Assembly (NCBI RefSeq): GCF_014191375.1
Contig: NZ_JACHWN010000014.1
Coordinates: forward strand, 1 to 53,869
Source: Mesorhizobium sp. RMAD-H1
GTDB lineage: Bacteria > Pseudomonadota > Alphaproteobacteria > Rhizobiales > Rhizobiaceae
DNA: 53,869 nucleotides
Reading direction: 5' to 3'
Shown here one piece after another: positions 46,363 to 53,869 of this stretch. The notes beneath the pieces were generated by a model. It was not told where the DNA came from. It did no database searches and was given only the letters and a program-made list of their open reading frames with translations. The position numbers and the translations under genes were made by a program. Every line of letters begins with the position of its first letter. Positions within the stretch are counted from its first letter, which is position 1.

Positions 46363-47373
46363 ATGATGGCATCCAGCTTTGTGGAACTGCGTGAACTCAG
46401 GGTATCCTTCGACGGGGTCGAGGTGCTGCACGGCATCGATCTCGATATCGCACCCGGCGAAGCGCTCGGCCTGGTCGGCGAATCCGGCTGCGGCAAGTCG
46501 GTGACATGGCTCGCCGCGCTCGGGCTTCTGCCGGGCAAGGCGAGCGTCACTGGGTCCGTCCTGGTCGAAGGCCTCGAGATGTGCAATGCTGGACGCGGCG
46601 CACTCGAGAAGGTCCGCGGCGGCAAAATCGCGATGATCTTCCAGGACCCGTCCAGTTCGCTCAATCCCGTCCTGCGCATAGGTAAGCAGATCACCGAGGC
46701 GCTTGCCATCCATCGTGGGCTCAGGGGTGCGGCGGCCCGGGCCGAGGCACTCCGGCTGATGGACATGGTCGGCATCCCTGATGCACGGCGCCGTTTCGAC
46801 CTTTTTCCGCACGAATTCTCCGGCGGCCAATGCCAGCGGCTGATGATCGCGATGGCATTGGCCGGAGAGCCCGACCTGCTGATTGCCGACGAGCCTACGA
46901 CGGCGCTCGACGCGACGATCCAGGCGCAGATCCTCGACCTCCTCAACCGCCTGCGGGAAGAAACCGGCATGGCCTTGGTGTTCATCAGCCATGATCTCGG
47001 CGCCGTTTCGCAAATCTGCGAGCGCGTCTGCGTCATGTATGCCGGGCGCATCGTCGAGGAAGCGCCAGTCGGGGAATTGTTTTCGCACCCACGCCACCCC
47101 TATACGCGCGGGCTTTTCGACGCGATTCCAGCGCTGGACGGCCCTCGCAACCGCCTCATACCAATCCCCGGCACTGTCCCGAATCCTCGTCATCTCCCCT
47201 TGGGCTGCGCCTTTTCCCCTCGTTGCCCCCATGCCGGGGAGGAATGCACCCGCCTGTTGCCCCGCCTGGTGACCGGGAATGACGGCCGGCGGCTGGCCTG
47301 CCACCGCCCTGTCTCGGCTCCTCCCTCTCGATCGGCGGACCTCGATCCTGCGCGAATTCTGGAAACGGTATAG
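46363..47373 (+). CDS. ABC transporter ATPase, DppD/OppD type
   Basis: A 336-residue importer ATPase. Walker A GESGCGKS (about 38-45), Q-loop IFQDPSSSLNP, signature FSGGQCQRL, Walker B LLIADEPTTALD and the switch histidine in FISHDLG are present. The C-terminal extension with three cysteines (CAFSPRCPHAGEEC) is the oligopeptide-transporter 4Fe-4S-like motif. One of a pair of different ATPases forming the importer motor. The start ATG follows GGGAGGCG. Confidence 0.95.
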   Translation: MMASSFVELRELRVSFDGVEVLHGIDLDIAPGEALGLVGESGCGKSVTWLAALGLLPGKASVTGSVLVEGLEMCNAGRGALEKVRGGKIAMIFQDPSSSLNPVLRIGKQITEALAIHRGLRGAAARAEALRLMDMVGIPDARRRFDLFPHEFSGGQCQRLMIAMALAGEPDLLIADEPTTALDATIQAQILDLLNRLREETGMALVFISHDLGAVSQICERVCVMYAGRIVEEAPVGELFSHPRHPYTRGLFDAIPALDGPRNRLIPIPGTVPNPRHLPLGCAFSPRCPHAGEECTRLLPRLVTGNDGRRLACHRPVSAPPSRSADLDPARILETV

Positions 47374-48359
47374 TGATCAAACCAGTTCTCGAAGCGACCG
47401 GCCTCACCCGGATCTACCAGTCGAAACAGGGCCTGTTCGGCAAGACGACGCGGATCCGCGCGGTGGACGGCGTCACGCAGAAAATCATGCCCGGCGAAGT
47501 CGTCGGCATCGTCGGCGAATCCGGCTCGGGAAAATCGACGTTGGGCCGCATGCTGCTCGGCATCGACCCGGCGCAAGGCGGCGAGGTCTTGTTCGAGGGC
47601 AAGCCGATGCCGGCGCCCGGCACCTCGGAATGGCGGCGGCTGCGGGCAAAGATGCAGCTCGTCTTTCAGGACCCGCTGGCTGCGCTCGACCGGCGGCTAA
47701 CCATTGCCACCCAGATCCGCGAGCCGCTGGATATCCACGGACTCATCCCCGGGGAACACCGGCAGGCCCGTGTCGAGGAACTGATGGCCGCGGTCGGCCT
47801 GCGCAAGGATCAGGCGGAGCGCTACCCGCATGAGCTTTCCGGCGGACAGCGTCAGCGGGTGGTGATCGCACGGGCGCTCGCCTCCGGGCCCCGGCTTCTT
47901 GTCTGCGACGAGCCGGTTTCGGCGCTCGACGTCTCGATCCAGGCCCAGATCGTCAACATGTTGCGCGACCTGCAGGAGCAAAACGGCATCGCCATGGTGT
48001 TCATCAGCCATGATCTGAAGGTGGTCCGCAACATCGCAGACCGGGTCTTGGTCATGTACCTGGGCCGCATCGTCGAGGAAGCCTCATCGGACGTTATTTT
48101 CCACTCGCCCCGGCATCCATATACACAGGCGCTGGTGTCGAGCGTTCCCGTGCCGGGAAAGCCGCTCGAGGGCCGGATGATCCTGCAGGGCGAACCGCCC
48201 AACCCCGCGAAGCGCCCCGGCGGCTGTGTCTTCCATCCCCGCTGCCCGCTTGCCTCCGATATCTGCCGGACAACGGTCCCTGTTCTTCGGCCCGTCGAAC
48301 CGCAGAGGCTTGCGGCCTGCCATCTGCTGGCGGGCGAGGCGCAACCCATCGCAGCATAG
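47373..48359 (+). CDS. ABC transporter ATPase, DppF/OppF type
   Basis: A 328-residue ATPase, partner of the preceding one. The start is GTG overlapping the previous stop by one base (TAGTG). Walker A GESGSGKST, Q-loop VFQDPLAALD, signature LSGGQRQRV, Walker B LLVCDEPVSALD and switch histidine ISHDLK are intact. The C-terminal cysteine motif (CVFHPRCPLASDIC) is shared with OppF. Confidence 0.95.
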   Translation: MIKPVLEATGLTRIYQSKQGLFGKTTRIRAVDGVTQKIMPGEVVGIVGESGSGKSTLGRMLLGIDPAQGGEVLFEGKPMPAPGTSEWRRLRAKMQLVFQDPLAALDRRLTIATQIREPLDIHGLIPGEHRQARVEELMAAVGLRKDQAERYPHELSGGQRQRVVIARALASGPRLLVCDEPVSALDVSIQAQIVNMLRDLQEQNGIAMVFISHDLKVVRNIADRVLVMYLGRIVEEASSDVIFHSPRHPYTQALVSSVPVPGKPLEGRMILQGEPPNPAKRPGGCVFHPRCPLASDICRTTVPVLRPVEPQRLAACHLLAGEAQPIAA

Positions 48360-48371
48360 CGAGGACCTGCC

Positions 48372-49298
48372 ATGCTCCATTTCTTCCTCACGCGACTGCT
48401 CCGGGCCGTGCTCACCATCCTCGCCGTCGTCACCTTCGCCTTTGTCGTTTTGCGCATGTCGGGCGATCCGGCGCAGGTTCTGCTGGGACCGGACGTGCCG
48501 CAGGAGGCGGTCGACGCCTTCCGCAAGCGCTGGGGCCTCGACCAGCCGCTATGGGTGCAATATCTCGCCTATATCCAGTCGCTGCTGTCGGGCGATTTCG
48601 GCGTCTCGATGCGCGACAAGACCCCGGCGCTGCAACTCGTTCTGGAACGCGTTCCGGCAACGCTGCAACTGACCGTGCCGGCGCTCATCCTGAAACTGCT
48701 GATCGGCATACCCGTCGGCGTTTATGCAGCGCTCAACCGGCAAAGCTTTGCCGACCGGGGCGTGATCCTCCTTGCTGTCCTCGGCTTCACCATTCCCTCC
48801 TTCGTCATGGGCCTCATACTGGTGCTGATCTTCTCCATCATCCTTGGCGTCCTCCCATCGGGCGGTCAGGACACATGGATGCACGGCATCCTGCCAACGC
48901 TCACCATGAGCATCGGCGGCATCGGCATCCTCGCCCGCTTCTCCCGCAGCGCCATGATCGAAGTGCTGGGCCAGCCCTATATCCGCACCGCCTCCGCCAA
49001 GGGCCTGAAATGGCCTGACGTCGTCTGGGGCCACGCGCTTCCCAACGCCTCCATTCCCATCGTCACCATTGTCGGCTTCATGGTCGGGACGTTGATCGCC
49101 GGGGCGGTCGTGGTGGAGTCGATTTTCTCCTGGCCCGGCATCGGCCGCCTGCTGGTGGTTTCCGTCACCAATCGCGATCTCGCCGTGGTGCAATGCATCC
49201 TGCTGGTGATCGCCGCCACCATGGTGATCTCCAATCTCATCGTAGACCTGCTCTATGGCTGGCTCGACCCGCGTCTGCGCGCGCAAACGGCACATTGA
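48372..49298 (+). CDS. ABC transporter permease, DppB/OppB type
   Basis: A 308-residue inner-membrane permease with six helices. Typical DppB start (FFLTRLLRAVLTILAVVTFAF), LLGPDVPQEAVDAFRKRWGL periplasmic segment, and the cytoplasmic EAA loop (RTASAKGLKWPDVVWGHALPN, about 204-224) that contacts the ATPases. Follows the second ATPase by 12 bases. Confidence 0.95.
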   Translation: MLHFFLTRLLRAVLTILAVVTFAFVVLRMSGDPAQVLLGPDVPQEAVDAFRKRWGLDQPLWVQYLAYIQSLLSGDFGVSMRDKTPALQLVLERVPATLQLTVPALILKLLIGIPVGVYAALNRQSFADRGVILLAVLGFTIPSFVMGLILVLIFSIILGVLPSGGQDTWMHGILPTLTMSIGGIGILARFSRSAMIEVLGQPYIRTASAKGLKWPDVVWGHALPNASIPIVTIVGFMVGTLIAGAVVVESIFSWPGIGRLLVVSVTNRDLAVVQCILLVIAATMVISNLIVDLLYGWLDPRLRAQTAH

Positions 49299-49310
49299 GG
49301 GAGAAAACCA

Positions 49311-50192
49311 ATGTCATCCTCCCCTCTCGCCCCCACGATGCCCCCTCGCAAGGGATATCTTGCCGCCATCTCCGCCCTTCGCAGCAAGGTTCCGCTTTCT
49401 GTGAGCCTCGGCATGGCTTGGCTCGCGGCCATGGTGCTGATCGCGGTCTTGGCGCATCTCATCATGCCCTACGGGATCACCGCCATGGACCTCACCAACC
49501 GTCTGGCCGGCCCCGGCAATGCGCGGCATTGGCTGGGCACGGACGAACTGGGGCGCGATGTCCTCTCAAGATTGCTCCAATCGATCCGGGTGTCGCTCGT
49601 CATCGCCTTCGGCGCCACCATCATTTCCGCCGTTGTCGGCACGGCGCTCGGCTTTCTGGCCGCCAGGTTCCGGGGATCTGTGGAATCCCTCGTCCTTGTT
49701 CTCGCCGATTTCCAGGCGGCGCTGCCGTTCCTCATCATGTCGCTCGCAGTGCTGGCCTTCTTCGGCTCGTCCATGCCGCTGCTCGTCTGCCTCATGGGCT
49801 TCTACGGCTGGGAGCGCTACGCCCGTATCGCGCGCGGGCTTGCCATCTCCGCCAGCGCGCAGGGCTATGCTGCCGCCGTGGTCCAGCTCGGTGCCTCGCC
49901 CATGCGGGTCTATTTCCGGCACATCCTGCCCAACGTCGCATCGACGCTCATCGTTTCCATGACGCTGACCTTCCCTGAGATTATTCTCATGGAAAGCGGC
50001 CTGTCGTTCCTCGGCCTCGGCGTCCAGCCGCCGGAGACGAGCCTCGGCAACATGGTCGGCTTCGGGCGGGAATATCTTACGACCGCGCCGTGGATCATGC
50101 TCGCCCCAGCGTTTGTCATCATGGTCACCACGCTCTCCATTTCGATCGTCGGGGACTGGCTGCGTGACAGGCTCGATCCCACGGTTCGCTGA
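49311..50192 (+). CDS. ABC transporter permease, DppC/OppC type
   Basis: A 293-residue permease, second half of the channel. Features: the LGTDELGRDVLSRLLQSIRVS segment characteristic of DppC (about 71-91), six helices, and an EAA loop AAAVVQLGASPMRVYFRHILP. An N-terminal extension of about 35 residues (MSSSPLAPTMPP) precedes the first helix. Twelve bases separate it from the first permease gene. Confidence 0.95.
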   Translation: MSSSPLAPTMPPRKGYLAAISALRSKVPLSVSLGMAWLAAMVLIAVLAHLIMPYGITAMDLTNRLAGPGNARHWLGTDELGRDVLSRLLQSIRVSLVIAFGATIISAVVGTALGFLAARFRGSVESLVLVLADFQAALPFLIMSLAVLAFFGSSMPLLVCLMGFYGWERYARIARGLAISASAQGYAAAVVQLGASPMRVYFRHILPNVASTLIVSMTLTFPEIILMESGLSFLGLGVQPPETSLGNMVGFGREYLTTAPWIMLAPAFVIMVTTLSISIVGDWLRDRLDPTVR

Positions 50193-50218
50193 AAACCCAC
50201 AAGCAAGGCAACAGACCG

Positions 50219-50968
50219 ATGACTTCGATCACCGGACATCGCGGCGCCCGCAACCTCTGGCCTGAAAATTCGCTCACCGGCTTCCGCAACGTGCTCGCGC
50301 TCGATGTCGATGCCGTGGAATTCGACGTTCATCTGACCGAGGCGGGCGAACTCGTCGTCATCCACGACGCCACGCTCGACCGGACCGTGGAGGGAACCGG
50401 CCCGGTACGGGAAGTCACCCCGCAAATGCGCTCGGCGCTGCGGCTGAAAGAAAGCGATGAGGGCATACCGACCTTGGGCGAGGTGCTTTCGGTGCTCACA
50501 TCAGCCGAGAACAAGCAGTTGCATATCGAGATCAAATCCGACGCGGAGGGCAAACCTTACCCCGGCATCGTGGAGAAGGTCATCGCCGAAATTGCCGGTC
50601 GCGGGCTGGAGAACCGGTGCCACCTGACGTCCTTCGATGTTCCAATTTTGGAGGAATGCCGCCGTCAGGCATCCGGAATCGCGCGGCTCATCTCCGTCAA
50701 CCGCGATTGGGCCGACCGTCAGGGCGGGCTCCATGCCTTTCTGACGCGTGTCCGAGACCTCGTCGAAATCGTCGCCATCCATCATGAATTGATGGACGCG
50801 GAATGGGCGTCAATCACCGCCTCGCTGCCGCTTTCCCGCCTCTGTGTCTGGACGCTGAACGACGCGGCCCTGATCGAAAAGTGGCTCGCCCGCGGCATCG
50901 GGCATCTAACGACCGACCGCCCGGACCTCGCCCTGCAATTGCGCGCGAAGCGACTGGCTCTCGCGTAA
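50219..50968 (+). CDS. Glycerophosphodiester phosphodiesterase-family protein
   Basis: A 249-residue GDPD (UgpQ-like) TIM-barrel phosphodiesterase with no signal peptide, so it acts in the cytoplasm on imported substrate. Active-site residues: His7-Arg8 (GHRGA), Glu17-Asn18 (PENS), Glu34 and Asp36 (VEFDVHL), His49 (VIHDATLDR). It would cleave a phosphodiester into an alcohol and a phosphate monoester. AccF, the agrocinopine phosphodiesterase, belongs to the same family. Substrate choice is inferred from operon content. Confidence 0.93.
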   Translation: MTSITGHRGARNLWPENSLTGFRNVLALDVDAVEFDVHLTEAGELVVIHDATLDRTVEGTGPVREVTPQMRSALRLKESDEGIPTLGEVLSVLTSAENKQLHIEIKSDAEGKPYPGIVEKVIAEIAGRGLENRCHLTSFDVPILEECRRQASGIARLISVNRDWADRQGGLHAFLTRVRDLVEIVAIHHELMDAEWASITASLPLSRLCVWTLNDAALIEKWLARGIGHLTTDRPDLALQLRAKRLALA

Positions 50969-50996
50969 ACCGATTTCATCGTTCAGGAGAAAGACA

Positions 50997-51905
50997 ATGG
51001 GCAATATCATCGGGACAGGCTTCAATTCCGGCTCGATCGACGGGGAACTGGAAAGCCTCGAAAGCGATCTTCGGCGGCTTGCGGGCCTTGGCGCCGACAC
51101 TGTCGAACTCGCCCTGACCAGCATCGACCTCATCGCCGGCGGCCGCATCATAAAAGAGCGCGCGGACCGGCTGGCAGCGCTGACCGGACAATTCGATTTC
51201 CGTTACACGGTCCATGGGCTCGTCTCCTCCAATTTCATGGACCCGGAGACCTGCCGCTACCAACTCGAGGCCGCCAAGGCGCTCGTCCAGCTCTGCGACC
51301 GGATCGGCGCGCGCATTCTCGTCCAGCATGGCGGCTTCCTGCGCGCCGACCAGCTATCCGACCGCGCCGGGGCGGACGAGCGCGAACGGGAAGCATTGCT
51401 GGAGCTCGCCGAGTTCGCACGTCCTTACGGCGTGCGCATCGCGCTGGAGAATATCTTCACCACCGAGCCCGGCCAATACCGCCAGACGCCGGCCGAAATC
51501 GCCGGCACAGTCCGGGCCCTCAACCATCCCAACGTCGTGGCGCTGATCGATTTCAGCCACGCCTATATCGAATCAACCTATCGCGGCCTCGATTTCCGCG
51601 AGCAGTTGCGCGCCATGGCGCCGGTGGCCGGTCATTTGCACGTCCACGATTCCTTTGGCCGTCCGCAAGGCTTCTACACGGGCTATTTTCTCCAGGAGAA
51701 TACGGCGATGGGCATCGGCGACCTGCATATGCCGCTCGGCTGGGGCGACATCGACTGGGAAAGCATATTCAGCGAACTGGAATTCCTGCCGAGAACCGTC
51801 CTCATGATGGAGATCGGCCGGCGTTACCGGCACGAGCAGCCCGAGAGCCTTGAAATGGCCCGCCGGTTGATCGCTCTGAACGATCGATCGCTGGCCGCGG
51901 ATTGA
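50997..51905 (+). CDS. Sugar phosphate isomerase/epimerase, TIM barrel
   Basis: A 302-residue protein of the xylose isomerase-like TIM barrel superfamily (AP endonuclease 2 fold). Metal-binding positions appear as Glu in IALENIF, His-containing LVQHGGF and IDFSHAYIE, HLHVHDSFGRP and the late MMEIGRRY. Members isomerise or epimerise sugars and sugar acids. It closes the operon and should process the sugar released by the phosphodiesterase and phosphatase. The start follows CAGGAG. The IS256 end begins just after its stop, so the operon may once have been longer. Confidence 0.88.
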   Translation: MGNIIGTGFNSGSIDGELESLESDLRRLAGLGADTVELALTSIDLIAGGRIIKERADRLAALTGQFDFRYTVHGLVSSNFMDPETCRYQLEAAKALVQLCDRIGARILVQHGGFLRADQLSDRAGADEREREALLELAEFARPYGVRIALENIFTTEPGQYRQTPAEIAGTVRALNHPNVVALIDFSHAYIESTYRGLDFREQLRAMAPVAGHLHVHDSFGRPQGFYTGYFLQENTAMGIGDLHMPLGWGDIDWESIFSELEFLPRTVLMMEIGRRYRHEQPESLEMARRLIALNDRSLAAD

Positions 51906-51906
51906 A

Positions 51907-52093
51907 ATGGGGCCTGTCTAGAATTTTGTGGAGTGTGCCGGTGTAGTTCCTTATGCAATCAACCAGTCGCCAAAGACGATGTCGAACTGGATTGTGGCCT
52001 CGCTCCATTGGGGTGGTGGTCGTTTCCAATCACCGGCTGCGCGATTGAGATCAAGTATATTGGCTTGAGCGCCGCTTCGTGGGAGCGGCATTC
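51907..52093 (-). mobile_element. IS256-family insertion sequence remnant, right end
   Basis: The outer end resembles an IS256 terminal repeat (GGGGCCTGTCTAGAATTTTG at 51909-51928, continuing GGAGTG). Inside it the minus strand encodes the transposase C-terminus: SHEAALKPIYL in one frame, then after a one-base shift LDLNRAAGDWKRPPPQWSEA and TIQFDIVFGDWLIA with stop at 51951-51953. This is the usual IS256 transposase ending. The rest of the transposase and the other terminal repeat are absent. Confidence 0.75.
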
Positions 52094-52239
52094 TCACCTA
52101 TAGCCGCCGGCAGCGGCATATCGATGCTCTACGCGCCCCGCCTTGTCTCACTTTCCGAAATCCTTGTCGCATGCCGCGCTTTGGCTGGGGACAAAACGAG
52201 CTAAGTGCATGGCCGTACTCGGCCTCAGCCCAGGTCCGG

Positions 52240-52580
52240 CATGCCGGTACGAATGGATCCGGGCTCTTTGAATACCGGCTGCGCATGACATCCACAGCCC
52301 GGATAGTCAATGCGCCGACAGTTCCGGTCGGGTTATAGTCGGTGTTCTGCGGAAAGCCGAAGCACTGGCGGTAAAGACTGTCGCCTCTTAGCGCGGTGTG
52401 CGACAGGCGTGTTTCTAGATTGGCACGGCGCTGTATGCCGGCCAAGGCGACCTCGACGCGCATTGCAAAAACCGTGTCCGGTTCAAGAGTGATCGTCCTT
52501 TGGTCCGGCAGATCGTCGGGCTCTGTGATATTCTTGCGTGCAAGATAATGATGCTTAGGAATGACAACAATTGCCGGCAC
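52240..52580 (-). pseudogene. LysR-type regulator fragment, effector domain
   Basis: A frame without a DNA-binding domain reads as the effector-binding half of a LysR regulator: IVVIPKHHYLARK, DDLPDQRTITLEPDTVFAMR and LETRLSHTAL, then after a disturbed patch TVGALTIRAVDV. The N-terminal helix-turn-helix and the true end are missing. It points away from the RbsB-like remnant next door, as in regulator-binding-protein pairs such as gbpR-chvE; both lost their facing N-terminal ends, consistent with one deletion between them. Confidence 0.6.
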
Positions 52581-52640
52581 TGCATTCGTCGATCACCAGG
52601 CGGCTCGGCCCAATGCAGTCATGATCTCCGCTGATATGCC

Positions 52641-53345
52641 ACGCGGAGCAGGCTGAAAAGGCGGTCGAGGCCGCCTTCCCGAACATCAACGTGGTGCTAT
52701 CGACGGCATCATCGGCCACCGCACAGGTCTCCGCGCTCGAAGATCTTTCGGCCACCCGCAAGCTCGACGCGCTGGTTATCCTGCCTTTCACTTCCGAAGA
52801 GCTGACCGGCCCCGTCGATCAGATCAAGCAGAACGGTACCTTCGTGACCGTGGTCGTCTGTGGCCTCACCGATCCGACCATTCAGGATCTCTATGTCGCA
52901 GGCGACAACATCGCCGTTGGCGCCAATACGGCGCGCTGACTTGCCGGCAAGCTTGGTGGAGAAGGCGAGATCGTCGTGCTGCGTGGCATCCCAACCGTCA
53001 TCGACAATGAACGCATCAAAGGGTTCTCGGACGTCATCAACAAGACGAACATCAAGATCCTCGACATGCAGTATGCCAACTGAAACCAGGAAGAAGCCTT
53101 CAAGCTGATGCAGGATTATCTTGCGAAGTATCCGAAGATCGATGCCGTCTGGGCGAACGACGACGACATGCTGCTTGGCGTCGTGCGGGCGCAAGGACAT
53201 CAAGTATGCACTCGGCGGCAACGGCATAAAGCAGGTCACCGAGATGGTAAAGGAAGGCAACGAACGCACACCGATCTCGACGCCCTATCCGCCGTCAATG
53301 ATCAATCGGCGATCTACATGACGGCGGCACAGTTCGGCGGGGAGG
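52641..53345 (+). pseudogene. RbsB-like periplasmic sugar-binding protein, broken
   Basis: A type 1 periplasmic binding protein (Peripla_BP_4) without its signal peptide. Segments: AEQAEKAVEAAFPNINVVLS, LDALVILPFTSEELTGPVDQ, VAGDNIAVGANTAR then TGA at 52937-52939; LAGKLGGEGEIVVLRGIPTV, INKTNIKILDMQYAN then TGA at 53081-53083; [20 protein letters not shown]; after a frameshift near 53195, [20 protein letters not shown] and [15 protein letters not shown]. Two stops, one frameshift and a missing N-terminus show decay. It was probably part of a ribose- or xylose-type importer. Confidence 0.85.
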
Positions 53346-53690
53346 CGCCAATGCGCGGCTCCGGAGACCGCCTCGAAAAACCAGTGAAATCCTTGATGGT
53401 CCGAATATGGACCTCCTGAGCCTTGTGGCCCAATCCACGGCTACGCATGTCTTCGATCATGCGCGCACCGGGGTGGTCCTCTCCTCCTTCATAGGAGCCT
53501 CCTGTCCAAATTGAGAACACCTCAATCGTCAGGCCAGGAACGAAGATCACAAAGAACCACGCTCGATCAGCAGGCGCACCGCTTGTCCCATGCGCCATTG
53601 CTGCGCGAGCGGCTTAGTCCCGCCACCGAACCAACACCTTTAGCCTCCGCTATACTTTTCTTCTGAACGCTGCACTTCTCCGCTGAAATT
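53346..53690. other. Decayed DNA, nothing recognised
   Basis: After the RbsB-like remnant a few residues ([13 protein letters not shown]) continue the binding protein, then similarity ends near 53370. Frames on both strands look like noise. Confidence 0.4.
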
Positions 53691-53694
53691 GACC

Positions 53695-53723
53695 CCCCGC
53701 CGCCTCGCGGCGCGGGGCTTTTT
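53695..53723 (+). terminator. Rho-independent terminator-like hairpin
   Basis: CCCCGCCGC and GCGGCGCGGGG pair (one bulged base) around a CTC loop and are followed by CTTTTTGCG. A strong hairpin with a T-run on the plus strand. The gene it served is not visible; the last 146 bases of the window hold no gene I can support. Confidence 0.6.
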
Positions 53724-53869
53724 GCGTTGGAGGCCTTTTAGCGACAGCCTTCGGGCGTGCTGGCGGATGTTCCTCCGGTAGTCGTGCCCTGTCCATCGGG
53801 GCAATCTACGCGCCCGCTTTTGTCGGGCGTGGTCTGGCTATTATCCCCTGCACCATTTGAGTTGGCGTC

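Noticed and set aside
45976-47304. A 442-residue open frame antisense to the binding protein and first ATPase
   Set aside because: It spans two real genes and their gap on the opposite strand and has the His/Arg/Asp-rich composition typical of antisense frames.

Overview
The window reads as DNA from a rhizobial alphaproteobacterium (order Hyphomicrobiales, Rhizobium/Sinorhizobium/Mesorhizobium type), most likely an accessory replicon or a genomic island. The grounds are LexA boxes of the alphaproteobacterial form (GAAC-N7-GAAC), many EcfG-type promoters (GGAAC-N17-GTT), HWE-family histidine kinases, a DUF982 protein, an imuA-imuB-dnaE2 mutasome, and a high density of decayed genes and insertion-sequence remnants. 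Replicon type and genus are inference.

Layout. 0-12 kb: a small potassium-channel-like protein, an EthD protein, a DUF982 operon, an IS21 remnant, a PAS/HWE kinase with its single-domain response regulator, a tRNA-Arg(UCG)-like gene, a broken DUF6196 gene, small stress-type proteins, a GlxA-like regulator facing an isocyanide hydratase, and manganese catalase with a Tat-exported HIRAN protein. 13-16 kb: a LexA-controlled pair, a radical SAM DNA-repair protein and a DUF4130-UdgX fusion, closed by a strong terminator. 16-34 kb: DUF378 protein, an RsbQ-like hydrolase coupled to a PAS hybrid kinase, AI-2E transporter, broken endonuclease/phosphatase gene, GH13 glucan enzyme, type III polyketide synthase with methyltransferase, DUF892 protein, remnants of cyanophycinase, cyanophycin synthetase and sdhD, an orphan cytochrome oxidase subunit I, an FAD oxidoreductase, and an SPW-repeat protein with a zinc alcohol dehydrogenase.

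34-42.7 kb is an SOS cassette: imuA-imuB-dnaE2 leftward and UvrD-like helicase, SRAP protein and truncated dinB rightward, with one LexA box between. 42.7-51.9 kb is a catabolic operon: a frameshifted SorC-type regulator facing a HAD phosphatase, an Opp-type ABC importer, a glycerophosphodiester phosphodiesterase and a sugar isomerase. Its content parallels the agrocinopine (acc) genes of Ti plasmids. 51.9-53.9 kb is decayed DNA: an IS256 end, a LysR remnant and an RbsB-like binding-protein remnant.

Two regulons tie the window together. At least eleven sites match the general-stress sigma factor EcfG promoter, most of them just upstream of genes between 2 and 34 kb. Two LexA boxes place the mutasome, a helicase, UdgX (covalent capture of uracil in DNA) and SRAP (covalent capture of abasic sites) in the SOS response. 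So general stress protection and DNA-damage tolerance share this segment, beside an importer for what may be sugar phosphodiesters.
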